Both the position numbers and the translations under genes were made by a program. From the NCBI GenBank assembly GCA_024305745.1, contig JAHRBS010000001.1:2976001-3040000 (forward strand): DNA of 64,000 nt, written 5' to 3'. The first letter of the stretch is position 1. Every line of letters starts with the position of its first letter. Below are positions 1-10,218 of the stretch, in pieces. Under the pieces are notes generated by a model that worked only from the letters and a program-made list of their open reading frames with translations, had not been told where the DNA came from and did no database searches. Source of the DNA: Polyporus tsugae (taxonomy: Eukaryota > Basidiomycota > Agaricomycetes > Polyporales > Polyporaceae).

Positions 1-846
1 TGTAATGCTTCTTCACAGGGTGGCCGTAGGACGCGGCTGGCCGAGCTGTATGGATGACAGTCATCCGGATTGTGCCGCGTGCTGCGCCTCAGAACGATGA
101 CCAAGGGGTTGGATTTCTTCGTTCAATTCATGCGAGAACGCTTGCCAGGACAGGTGCGTTATTTCCTTGTGCGGCCGCCAATCAAGCCCCATTTCCGTCG
201 CTAACCAACTAATATAAATTGGCCGCCTTCGGCAGATTGGAGGCGAGGAAACGGGACCTTGGTGCAGAGTCCCCGAGGCAGTGCCAAAGTACGGCGCGGC
301 GGAAAACAAGGTCAGTGCGAGATGTAGAGATACAGTTTCCCACCTCTTCTCGACCCTTGACCCAGACGTAGCATTTTCAGGCACTCTAGCCGACGGCCGA
401 AGCTCATATCTCCGATTTACATCGTCAGATGTGGTGTGTGAAATTGGTTTGCTTCTGGTGAGTCTCGTACTTGGAGTCCGATGGTCTTCATCCTCCCGTC
501 CTTTCCCTCTCGACAAGCCTCATGCGCCTTCATATTTTTCCCTTCCCGCAACGTCAGCAGGACTTTATCCTCAGTCCACCAACCAGTCGTGCCCATCCCA
601 TCCCACACGCGGTTGTCAGCCGTACTCGCTCTCCGGCCCCTCCCTCATCATCAATCCACCCCAGCTCGACATCCGGCTGCCATGTCCACAGACCTCTATC
701 CTGAGTCCGCATACCCATCCCGCACATTTTGTTTCGTGCACGGCGACCAGCAGTACTCGCTCTCCAACCCTTGCGCCATCGTCTACTCTCTCCAGCTCCT
801 CCCATTCAAGAAGTTCGTCGCAGAGGTCGGATCCACACCGGATGTG
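1..846. other. gene-free left edge
   Basis: No supported gene. Several overlapping open frames occur on both strands, but none has recognisable domains or a consistent exon pattern. The stretch from about 680 reads as a short open frame starting MSTDLYPESAYP that stops at 876; I do not recognise it. Confidence 0.4.
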
Positions 847-1046
847 TTCTCCTCGCCATCGACCCGCGAACGCTAGTCCCCCAAGCAGATGGCGCACCGC
901 AGCAGCAGCCAACCTTCCTCACCAAGCTCTACACGTACGTCCACCTGATGCGTGTCCTTCGCGCTGTGTTTGGACTGACGGGGCATTCAGCCTCCTCGAA
1001 CGGCCAGAGAACCACGCGTTGATCTGCTAGGATCCCCCAGGACTCA
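847..1046 (+). pseudogene. HSF-type DNA-binding domain relic
   Basis: Seen: a frame reading QQQPTFLTKLYT up to 934, a GTACGT donor, an intron 935-990 ending CATTCAG, then LLERPENHALIC followed by a TAG at 1028-1030 and Asp-Pro. Spliced, this matches the start of the heat-shock-factor-type winged helix (the family reads roughly PTFLTKLYxLLERPENHxxIxWDP). The TAG sits where the invariant Trp codon TGG is expected, so a single base change explains the stop. Nothing beyond Asp-Pro looks like the rest of the domain, so it is a truncated, disabled copy. Inference: remnant of an HSF-type transcription factor gene. Confidence 0.6.
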
Positions 1047-1439
1047 CCGCTAGCTCGACGCCTCGAGTTTCTCTCCGATTACCTCACACCGACCTCCTCC
1101 GCTGGACGTGTTCCACCTTCGGGGCATCTCACCAACAGCCCCTTGCAGCGGCAGCTCCCGTGCACCAATGTACTTGTTGCGATTTTGCCCGTTCTGTACC
1201 TTTTCGCCCCTCTTTCGACAGGAAGACGAGAAGTGTTTGACAGTGGAGGGCGACACGGTGAGCGTGCTTCCGGCGGACGCATGCCTCCTTTGCTGACCCT
1301 GTGCTGTCCTTCAGAACGGCACTGCTGTCGACAGCCATGCGACGTCCCCGCCGTGCTGGTCATGTATTTCTAATCTCCTCTCGCGCACTTGCGAATTTCC
1401 CTCCCAATGAGCTCTCGCGATGCATTCCTGAGATATCCG

Positions 1440-1670
1440 TCGCGGGGCGCCAGGCCCATATTCATCTTCTATGGTACGATCGTGGCGTCGAGTTGAAGGA
1501 GCAGCGCAACAACATCAAACTCTACGTCCGCTGCGTTTTCATCACGGACGACTGCGAGGACCTCATTCCCGAGTTTTCATCAAGGGCAATGATCGTCGAC
1601 TCTGAGGATATTCCCCTCAACATCTCTCGTGAGACGCTCCAGCAGAACAAGATCATCAAGGTCCGGCCAT
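1440..1670 (+). pseudogene. Hsp90 middle-domain relic
   Basis: The frame reads [19 protein letters not shown], then IPEF, then, after about ten unrelated residues, [20 protein letters not shown] and IIKV. This is the highly conserved client-binding middle segment of the cytosolic Hsp90 chaperone. Sequence on both sides ([11 protein letters not shown] upstream, proline/serine-rich downstream) no longer fits, and no N-terminal ATPase domain or C-terminal MEEVD end is nearby. It is a gene fragment, not a working chaperone gene. It lies about 400 nt from the HSF-type relic on the same strand. Confidence 0.75.
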
Positions 1671-2864
1671 GGCGAGTACCCGGCTTTCCAGTGTGTTTCC
1701 TTCTCACAAAGTTTTTTTTACAGCGGCGCGCAGAACGCCGCAGCCTGTCTGTCCACCGCTTCCTCCTCCCGCATTCACGCGACTCCGCTTCACAGAGCGC
1801 AGCGCACTGGGGCTCTTATCCAGTAAGTCGAACCACTGTATGCTCATAGCGAGTGCAGCTTTGAGGTACCGTTGGTGGGCATTGTTCTGACTACGCTTCG
1901 GGAATGTCTAGGCGGCTCACATCTGCTTCGCATACCAGCATGATCGACATGTGCGCGCCCTGCAGTCGCAAGGCTCAACGTGCACTCTCGTCGACGGCAT
2001 TCTCACCGCTCGGCGCCATGGCCCATTCCGAATCAGACGGCCTTAGTAGGTGCGAGGTTCGGTGTGCGCCAGCCAGTAGTGTTTGCTGTGTTCGATTATG
2101 AATGTGTGTCTAATGTCGGAAGTTGCCCACGGCTGTCCAGGCAACGGTCCTCCTTGTGATGCAGCGCATACTCATCTGGGATCCCACTGCCCGGCCTCCT
2201 ATGCGGGGGAGGAAGAACTCAGCGACTTCCCTAACTGGCTGAAAGCTGTCGGTGGCGGTCTGGCACACGGCGGCAGGGGATTAGAGGGAAGTCCGAAGAA
2301 CTGGTGAGCACATTTCTGTGTCCAGCATCATGGCAGGCGGCGGTCCGAACGACAATGGACTTCCAACTGATGGTCGGCCGTTTAGATGCGGGAGTATGTA
2401 TATCACTGAATCCGTCGGACTTGCGCTGATCGCGTAGCACTCGGAAGACCCTGATCGGACGTGCAGAGCGCGCCAACAATGAACAGTATCTTTGGGTGCA
2501 TGCCCCACGGTCTGTTGAGCGATGGACATGTAACTTGTACTGTACGCGACGCAATCCCGTCTGTTTTTCGAGCACTGCTGACTGGGATCTAAAAATACAT
2601 TCCTCTTGTGAGTAGTGTGCATGCCCAGAGTGCCCTGCGCTCTCCGCCTCAATCATTGGCAGTTTGGCACAAATACGCGGATCCCAGGACGGTTCTCCCA
2701 AGTGCGCTCCTCCCGAGTCCCCTGCCTAAGTACGCGCCTCCGACTCGAAGTAAGTACTCTACCTCAACTAAGTACTCTGCCAGAGTCCGTGTTTGTTTCT
2801 CTGGCCGTAAACCTCGCTTCGCCCGACCCTGGAACAAACACTGCGGGCGCCGTCAGCACGAAAC
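1671..2864. other. intergenic/relic DNA
   Basis: No gene supported. Short frames only; CT-rich and repetitive motifs around 2690-2780 (several AAGTA(C/A)GC-like repeats) but no clear element ends. Confidence 0.35.
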
Positions 2865-3590
2865 ACGTCAGACAACCGCCGCCACGGCTGGATGATCGGA
2901 ACAGCCAGTGAGTGCTTATAATCCTCAGGAACATTGCATGCCGCTGAAAGTTTGGCAGGCGAGCATGCTATCATTTACGAGTACTACCTCCTTAACGCCA
3001 AGAACCACTACATGGGCCTGATCCAGACCGAGACGGTAAGTTTGAATGACGGTTCATGACGCCCTGCTAGCCCCCCTCACCCCGTCACTGGCAGCCATAC
3101 TTCCAACCCAGCCCAGTTCCGCCTGCGCCGTTTATCAACAGCACGGAGTACAACGACCCAAATTTCGGTCCGGGTGCCGCGTGGGGGCTCACAGTCACTA
3201 ACTCCCAGAACATCCTCGTCCTCGGTACGCACTCCGGCCTACCGAACGCCTTCTGAACTCACCATCTAACTCCTGTCCCGCTCTCAGGTGCCGGACTGTA
3301 CAGTTTCTTCCAGGTGAGCTCCGCGCGTTCCGTTGTTCCGACGCGTCTCTGACTGGCCACCTCGCACGCCCCGCGTTCCGTCCACACAGGACTACTCGCA
3401 GAACTGCCTCAGTACGTTCAACTGCCAGCAGCAGATCGTCAACATCGACTCGGGCTCGAGCATCGCCATCTACCTCCTCTCGACCGTCGCGAGCGAGTCC
3501 ATGCTCAGCGTCAACGGCCAGGGCATCGTCCCGAACTCGGCGAACAGGAACGGCTTCGCGGAGACGCTCACTGCGTGGACGCGGACGTAG
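2865..3590 (+). pseudogene. 3' end of a GH55 exo-beta-1,3-glucanase
   Basis: Exons about 2865-2907, 2959-3035, 3095-3224, 3288-3313 and 3390-3590 join in phase. They give WMIGTASEHAIIYEYYLLNA, then NHYMGLIQTET, later ILVLGAGLYSFFQDYSQNC, and finish in a TAG at 3588-3590. This is the C-terminal part of family GH55 (secreted glucan 1,3-beta-glucosidases of about 750-800 residues, two right-handed beta-helices). Only about 160 residues are present. The sequence upstream of 2865 is not GH55-like, so signal peptide, first helix and most catalytic residues are absent. The remaining exons are undamaged, suggesting a fairly recent truncation. An unseen distant 5' part is unlikely because other relics occupy the upstream DNA. 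Confidence 0.72.
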
Positions 3591-4552
3591 CCACAGCCCC
3601 GGTCATGAGGCGTCGCACGCGGAAGATGGCTCGGCGCGGAGGGCTCGCCTTTCGATGAGGTGCGGAACCCGATCGTGGCCGAGGTCGATCGCGGTTTATT
3701 TTTCTTGCGTATCTTGCGTTTACCTGGGGTTCTTACGTCCTTTCATGGCTTCACGGGCACTCATTTCATCGACATCGACGACGGCAGCGTGGCGTACTTA
3801 CGGGTTTCAGGATCTTTTTCCTTATAGCAGCATCGGCGTACCTCCAACGACATGTGTTTTACGTATGTACAGTATTTGTATCGTGTATCAGTTAAGCATC
3901 GGATGCGAGTACCGGTCAGGGACCCCTTTGTCTCTCAACTTGCCTTGTTCGATGTCCGAGCGGTCCCATGGCTTACGTCCGTCTCCGTAACGGCGGGGCG
4001 TAACGTTCAATATTCAGGAAGCAAAGTTTAGAAGGCCACCGCCGGAGGACTCGGCGCGTCGATTGTGCAAACCTACGTACAGTCTCTCACACAAGCTTCA
4101 AACGGTGGGAGAGTGGGACATACGGCGTTGCTATGGTTTGTTCCGTTCTCTTCATTCCAACGCCTTCGAGACCGATACGTCATGCCTGAAGGTTTAATAT
4201 TTAATGACTATCCGGTACACATGGCGAGACGTACGTAGAACATGCATCGGAAACGCGACCCGCACAGGAGAAAGGGCAAAGAAGGAAGGGGCAGAGGTTC
4301 ATATTGCGTTCTAAAGTGTACGCCGATGGGCGCGCGTCGGGCGAGCTCGAGGAGGACCCCCCACCCAGGAGCTGGCTGTATGCGAGGTGGACGACACCTG
4401 TGGCGAAGACCAACTGCATGGAGAAAGCCGCCTACCCTGGATACATACTATAATATGGGGGCTTTCCAGCGTCGCCTCATGCAGGAAACTAGACCGAGAT
4501 CACGCAACGCCTGCGCACACGGGGTGCATATCAGGGTAATACGCCTTACATT
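3591..4552. other. intergenic
   Basis: 3' flank of the GH55 relic and AT-richer DNA; no supported gene or element recognised. Confidence 0.4.
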
Positions 4553-4753
4553 GTGGTAAAGATTACAGTAGAAATACTTGGAATACCTTTACCATCCTTT
4601 GCCATACCGATCGTGACACCCTTTGTATACCTGTCGTAAAGAGCGGGGCTTACGGTGAAGGGGGTGTATTCGATTACAAAGAGGTATTACGGTCGTTGCG
4701 GCGGAGGATGGTAAAGATATTCAGACTTATTTCACCATAATCTTTACAGTAGT
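4553..4753. mobile_element. foldback MITE-like element
   Basis: About 200 bp, nearly all of it an imperfect inverted repeat. The left segment near 4576 (GAATACCTTTACCATCCTT) matches the reverse complement of the segment near 4710 (GAATATCTTTACCATCCTC) at 17 of 19 positions. Outer ends share GTAAAGATTA, and inner parts share the pattern CGAYCGTRAYACC followed by CTTTGTA. Each arm is about 80-90 bp around a short loop. No coding capacity. This is the form of a non-autonomous DNA transposon or foldback element; target-site duplication and family cannot be fixed by eye. Confidence 0.6.
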
Positions 4754-5303
4754 TCGGGCGAAGTATCCTGATTTGCACCTAGTGGCATAGCCAGATTGTA
4801 CCTGGAGAGACTTTGCACGACAAGGGCATGTTCCTCGAGCACGTAGTGCTAGTGAAGGTTGACACGCACCCGTCGCAAGGAGAGGACGCATCGCGACTGT
4901 GGGCGAAGGACACGCCCTCTGCCTTCTCCTTCAGTTCCTCCTCTTTTCCATTCCCAAAACGTGTAGTTCAGGTACTTGGCAGACCGGCCACGGTCAGACG
5001 GTTGAGGAATTGGATGGCCGCATATACGTACCGCAAGGTAGGCGGATGTCGACTGAGTCCTCCGCGTACCCCATCCGGCGGGAACACGGCATGTGGCAAA
5101 AGCGGTGGTGTGACATCCTCCTCCATGTGCGATGCCCGGATGCTCGGCTGTGGCGTTGCGAGGTGAGTGGAGAAGGGACAACCGATGACGCGAAGCAAGA
5201 TGCCTGTTTGGCAGCCTGGGCCGAGAGGACGTGCGAAGAGTAGACTGAGAGCAGCATCAAAGGAAGGAAGGAAAACATGCCTTACGTGCTTTCCGTGCTT
5301 TGA
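4754..5303. other. intergenic
   Basis: No supported gene; only overlapping short frames on both strands. Confidence 0.4.
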
Positions 5304-6035
5304 TCACGATCCCACTGCACTCCCCCACCGCTCCCCGGAGGGACATCTCGATACGGCGACAATCGCGATTGCACGATTCGCCGCCGGTCGCCTGGCTTCG
5401 CCTGGGCTAAGACAAACGAGGAAGACGCCTCTGGTGCTGCCACAATACATCGAAGCACCGGAGCGGCCACGAGCGGAACGCCTGTCTTGTGGCACGGCTC
5501 GCCTGTGCGTTTCGGACCTCGCTGCCTTGTGCGTCGCAAGTGCGTCGTGATACGGCCCATTGTTGACGCTGTGGCTGTTGGAGTCTTGTTGAGACGTCAT
5601 GGGGTCTGCAACGCTGGAACTAGTGCATATCCGCTCATTCGCTAGGGAGACAGGGAATTGGAGTGGAATTGACCAGCACGGACGAAGGCGGGATGGAATC
5701 CGGATATGAAAGGCTGGCTTCCGTTGCGCAGCGAACCCGAAGGGACGAGCCTTCTGTAATTCCCGTGCGCCCTGGGTTCTCGAGGGAGGGCACGCAGATC
5801 TGCCTGATGTAGCTGCAGGGACGCGGATTGCGGCGGGAGTTTGGGGGAAAGAGGAGACTGTTCTTGGCAGCGAGCAGCCGGTGTTGACGTTGAGAATGGG
5901 CCGGACGATGGATGGATGTGGGAGATGGGAGCTCGCAACAGAGATCGAGGTCGCCGGTGCGGGCTGCCCGCCCGTGGGAACTGGCGTCTGGCTTATAAGC
6001 TGCTCGTAATTTTGCTTGTCCGCCAAGGACCCCAT
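5304..6035 (-). CDS. uncertain intronless ORF
   Basis: A true ATG opens 243 codons starting MGSLADKQNYEQL. The product is Ser/Pro/Arg-rich, has no membrane segment or domain I recognise, and lacks the introns seen in nearly every other gene here. An overlapping frame of similar length exists on the same strand (5635-6237). It lies upstream of, and divergent from, the gene at 6490. Chance ORF is at least as likely as a gene. Confidence 0.15.
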   Translation of the reverse strand: MGSLADKQNYEQLISQTPVPTGGQPAPATSISVASSHLPHPSIVRPILNVNTGCSLPRTVSSFPQTPAAIRVPAATSGRSACPPSRTQGARELQKARPFGFAAQRKPAFHIRIPSRLRPCWSIPLQFPVSLANERICTSSSVADPMTSQQDSNSHSVNNGPYHDALATHKAARSETHRRAVPQDRRSARGRSGASMYCGSTRGVFLVCLSPGEARRPAANRAIAIVAVSRCPSGERWGSAVGS

Positions 6036-6489
6036 CCTTCTCCCCAGTCTCTCGCCTCACACAACGTACTTGCCTCCTGCGGTATCTGCTCAATCTATAT
6101 GATATTCTCGCCTGCCTGGTCCGTTCGTCCTGCATGTTCGCCCTGAGGCCTGGACTAATAATGTTCTTTTGCCACAGTGCTCCACATCGGACGTCCAACA
6201 TTCCCTTCGGACCTCTTGGCCTCCCCCTTGTCGACACAGACCGCCCTCCTTAGAACCACTTGCTCTACTCCCCACATCTCGCCGCCGGTATAACTATCTC
6301 TTCCCTATGGGCTAAATTCGTCGGTACTTGCCATCGGATCCAGGTCGCCTGCTCCGTCGTAACAAGAATCACTCGCAACACTTCCACACACACGCATATA
6401 TAGACCAATAGACTTGCACACAACTACCGCTGTACAACACCAGCACTGCCTACAAGCGAACTCGCGACCTCTGATCCCCCTGCTACACA

Positions 6490-8236
6490 ATGTACGCCCT
6501 CAAGCCGACGTCTTTCTTCCGCCCCTCCAGCCGCCCCACCTCCCCGGTTCCCGCACCTCGTCAGGAATCTCAAGTGGGTGCCGAGCGGGCTCCGCATCCC
6601 TTGTCAAAGCTCTCTTTGTCCAACTTCCGGAAGCCATCCTCTTCCCCTGCCCCTGGCGTGGCAGCCGTCGGCCCGACGGTTGTCCAGGACGGTTCGTTCA
6701 TGGAAGTCCTCAGCTTAAAGCTGAGCGAGGCGGTCTCCAGGGCCCTCGCTCAGCCCGCAGGTCCCGCAGCACCCGGAGAGCTGCTCGCGGGAAGGCGACC
6801 GATACCTCCTGGTCGTGGCCGCATCCTTGGTGCTCTCATTGTTTCGTGAGTTCCTTCTACCGCAGCGCCCAATATTTCGTTGCTGACGTTGGGAAATTGG
6901 CAGTGAAACCAAGGCATCGCAGGAGAACCCTCACGTATACCGCGCAGTCATCCGGACCCTCCAACGTCCCCTCTCCGTGCTCTTGACCAACCTCTCCAGC
7001 AACCTCGTCTCCCTCATTTCCACCCCTGCTTTCAGCGCCCCCGCTACATCCAACATCCAGGGCCCGGAGCTTAATGCTACGCAACTTCATGCGATCGGTC
7101 TCGCAACGTTGGCCGGAGAGCTGCTGGAGTCGTTCGACGAGATCGCTCTCGGTGTAGAGGTTGACACCAGGGGAGAGAGTCTCAGGACCATTCGCTCGGG
7201 TCTCGTTTCCATCGTCAAGCGAGTCATCGACCCCCTCATGGCACGCATCAAGAGCGAGCTGCTTCCTGTTCTCCAGACTCTGGAAACCGTGCCAGCGGTG
7301 CCGGCGGCTACCACCGGTACCGTAGGGAAGGCAGCCGGAGCAATCAAGTCTCCGGTTCCCCACCCCTCGATCATGACTCTGCAAGCCATGATGACCGCTC
7401 ACGCCCGCGCGCTGTCGCGCATCGTCGGTTCGGCATACTCTGAGAACGCTCTTGCGTCCCTTGTCATTTCGCTCATATGGCATGGGATGGTAGCGCTGAC
7501 TCACCGCCCAACCCCGGTGTCCCCTCCTGCCTCGCCCTCCATGGGCGCGGTCGCTCTGAAGGCGAAGGACTCCAAGAAGAACCTCGCCACTCCTCCAACA
7601 ACACCTCCCGCGAGCCGTTTCACCCTCAAGCTTCCTCCGTCTCGACCTCCGAGTCCGCCTTCCCTGACGTCTCGTGGCCCGACCGTGGCGGCGGATGCGC
7701 GCACGCTCTACAACCTCTTCGGCCAGCTCCCGAAGCCATCTGCGACTAAGGAGCAGACGCGCCTCGCGCGCGAAGTTGTGGACGAGGCATTCGACGGCCT
7801 CAGCGCCCTCATTGCGCTTCTCGAGTCCATCCAGGTGCCCACTTCCACCCCTCGCTCCACCGGTCCAGGGAGCGCGAACACGAGTCCGAAGGCGACGCCA
7901 CTCGCCGAGCTTGAGGCCGACCTCGATATCCTCACGGCCGACATCCCGATCGTAATCGCGCTCCCACTCCTCCTGCAGACGTACCTGCCGGGGGAGCGCT
8001 CTGTCCCGGCGATCCTCGGGATGGGCGAGGACGCGTACAGGAAGAACTGCCTGAGCGGGTTCGGGCGCGCAGAGGAGTGCGGGGTGCCGGTCGGCCAGCG
8101 CGTGCTGGACGTGCTCCGCGCGGACCGGGAGAGGGTAGAGGGCGCGGAGGCGCTGCTGCGGTGGCTGGAACGGGAGCTGCGGGTCGCGCGCGCGGAGAGG
8201 GAGGAGGAGGGCCGTGTGGTCGTGCGTGGGCATTGA
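6490..8236 (+). CDS. basidiomycete protein, unknown function
   Basis: Two exons, 6490-6845 and 6904-8236, joined in phase (LIVS then ETKAS); predicted 562 residues. The N-terminal 60 residues are Ser/Pro-rich and basic (MYALKPTSFFRPSSRPTSP). The middle (about 70-330) is predicted helical with long runs of small and hydrophobic residues (VYRAVIRTLQRPLSVLLTN), followed by a Pro/Ser/Thr-rich linker (about 335-400) and a charged helical C-terminus ending in Arg/Glu-rich sequence. No signal peptide, catalytic motif or known domain is apparent. GC-rich codon use like neighbouring real genes supports expression. Possibly a cytosolic scaffold, but no function is assigned. Confidence 0.75.
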
Positions 8237-8793
8237 CTATATGGCCGTGGCCATCGATTCGGTCTGGGTGTCCGTGGTATCAGTATTGGGTCTCGCTTTG
8301 TGCGCGTGCGCCAGTTACCTGGGGTCGTTATTGGTTTGCGTTTGGGGTCGTTTGGTGATATAGGGTGGGGAGAAGCTCAGCTGGTGTACTTTGCATATGT
8401 CACTATCTTTATAAATGCATTCGTGTTGGTTGGACAAGCTATTCGCCGCGCCCATGGAAGACGGGAGTCTGGATGCTTTAGTACACTTGCAAGCGGAAAA
8501 CACGCTGGTGCACCACTCCATGCAAGTTCAAAACCTGAGCCTTGAGGGCATTCATTGCCGTCCAAATATTACGACATGACTCGAAATTGTGAACAGTCAC
8601 CATGACATGCAGAGGGCAGTAGGTCAGACGCTCGAAAGAGCGTCTACGTTGCCCGAATGGGTCTCCGGCACTTGCCGAGAAGAGCTATACAGTTGTTCCC
8701 AAGCCACCGGCTAGGCTGCCCGCCGCACTGGGAATTATCGAGCACACCGACGACACCGACGACAACAGCGACAAGACTTACGCTGCACTCAAG
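8237..8793. other. intergenic, RPL11 promoter side
   Basis: 557 nt between two + strand genes. No element recognised; CT-rich tracts and a TCACCATGAC run occur before the RPL11 start. Confidence 0.4.
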
Positions 8794-9532
8794 ATGGTCC
8801 GTCTCGTTGCCTCTCCCTGCTCTATCGTTGGCTAAACTATGCTGGGATTCCACAGGCCGAACAAAAGACGACCCCCACGAACCCCATGAAGGAGCTTCGC
8901 ATTGACAAGCTTGTCATTAGTACGTTCTCTATATCTACTCTTCTTGTGCCCCTCAGCGGTCTGACCATCTTTTCCACATCATTGTTCTACCCCTGCAGAC
9001 ATTTCCGTCGGTGAATCCGGCGATCGTCTGACGCGGGCGTCGAAGGTGCTGGAGCAGCTCACCGGCCAGACCCCCGTCACCTCCAAGGCGCGGTACACCG
9101 TCCGCCAGTTCAGCATCCGTCGTAACGAGAAGATCGCCGTGCACGTCACCATCCGGGGCCCGAAGGCGGAGGAGATCCTGGAGCGCGGCCTCAAGGTGAA
9201 GGAGTACGAGCTCAAGCGGGGGAATTTCTCCGAGACGGGCAACTTCGGGTTCGGCATCCAGGAGCACATCGACTTGGGCGCGCGGTACGACCCCACGATC
9301 GGTATCTTCGGCATGGACTTCTACGTCGTCATGGGCCGCCCGGGTGCGCGGGTCGCGAGGAGGAAGCACAAGACGGCGCGGGTTGGGTTCCAGCACCGGA
9401 TCAAGAAGGAGGACACGATGGGCTGGTTCAAGCAGCGGTTCGATGGTATTATCTTGGTGCGTCTTACCTTTGTCCGATGCGACGATTGTTCGGGGGCTGA
9501 CTGGTGGACTTCTTGATGGTCAGGCGAAGTAG
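8794..9532 (+). CDS. RPL11: 60S ribosomal protein L11 (uL5)
   Basis: Large-subunit protein that binds 5S rRNA and helps form the central protuberance. Four exons: 8794-8796 (the ATG alone), 8856-8919, 8999-9456 and 9524-9532. Spliced, it begins [19 protein letters not shown] and runs through [39 protein letters not shown] and [15 protein letters not shown], ending IILAK. Length of about 177 residues and sequence fit eukaryotic uL5 throughout. A start exon holding only ATG is typical of intron-rich fungal ribosomal protein genes. A degraded copy of its 3' end appears to lie near 15.5 kb. Confidence 0.97.
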
Positions 9533-10218
9533 GGGTCTTGTATCATCAATTTTTATGCTGTCATGTTTTTCGCTATGACCCTATTGCACGCCATGTATCC
9601 CCACGCATGCACCAAAAGCATACTACCATCGCATTTTTCTACAGAATTGTGCTAGCGTGTGTCCGTCCTCCAGCTGTGTGGGTGGACCGAGACGAAGGTC
9701 GGTGGTCGCTTCCTGCCCCGTCCCGACCTTTTCAACTCCGCAAGAGAATCATGAATCAAGTCTTCTCTTCCTTTCCTATTGGCTTCCCGCGTTGATTGCG
9801 AGCACTGTATTCACCTAAGTCTCTTGACCGCGATTTCGACTTCGAGGAGCATGCGAAGAGAAGAGCTCGGAGACCATTGTCGCCGCGCACTTGGCTTCCC
9901 TCAGGGTAGCCAAACGCAAATCGTCCGTGGGCCGAAAAAAGGTGCGACCACTTATGCTCATGTGTGAGCCCGTTTGTGAACGTGACAGTGTCAGTCCCGG
10001 GCTATCGCCATCGACTCCATGTCTAACTGTGTGCGGCATTCGTATATTTGAGTTCAGTCATGCCGTGTGGACGACACTACGCTTTCCGGTGCTCGTCAAT
10101 TGGTGCGGAACGCCCAAGTGCGAATAACGTGGCAGTCAAGGGTTGTGTCTCTTGAATCCTCCCCTCATCCAGAGACGTTCACCATTCCCCCCCACCTCTA
10201 CCTCGTACTCATCTCATC
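9533..10218. other. intergenic
   Basis: RPL11 3' UTR (to about 9650) then 5' flank of the F-box/WD40 gene. No RNA gene or element seen. Confidence 0.45.

Noticed and set aside
281..1030. 249-codon open frame on the + strand
   Set aside because: Crosses the spliced HSF-type relic and an intron; upstream part is low-complexity Ser/Pro/Arg with no domain. Chance frame.
5635..6237. 200-codon minus-strand frame
   Set aside because: Overlaps another frame of the same length on the same strand; no domain, Arg/Ser/Pro-rich as expected from GC-rich noncoding DNA.
6857..8233. 458-codon minus-strand frame
   Set aside because: Antisense shadow of the real gene at 6490-8236; Arg-rich translation typical of the reverse strand of GC-rich exons.
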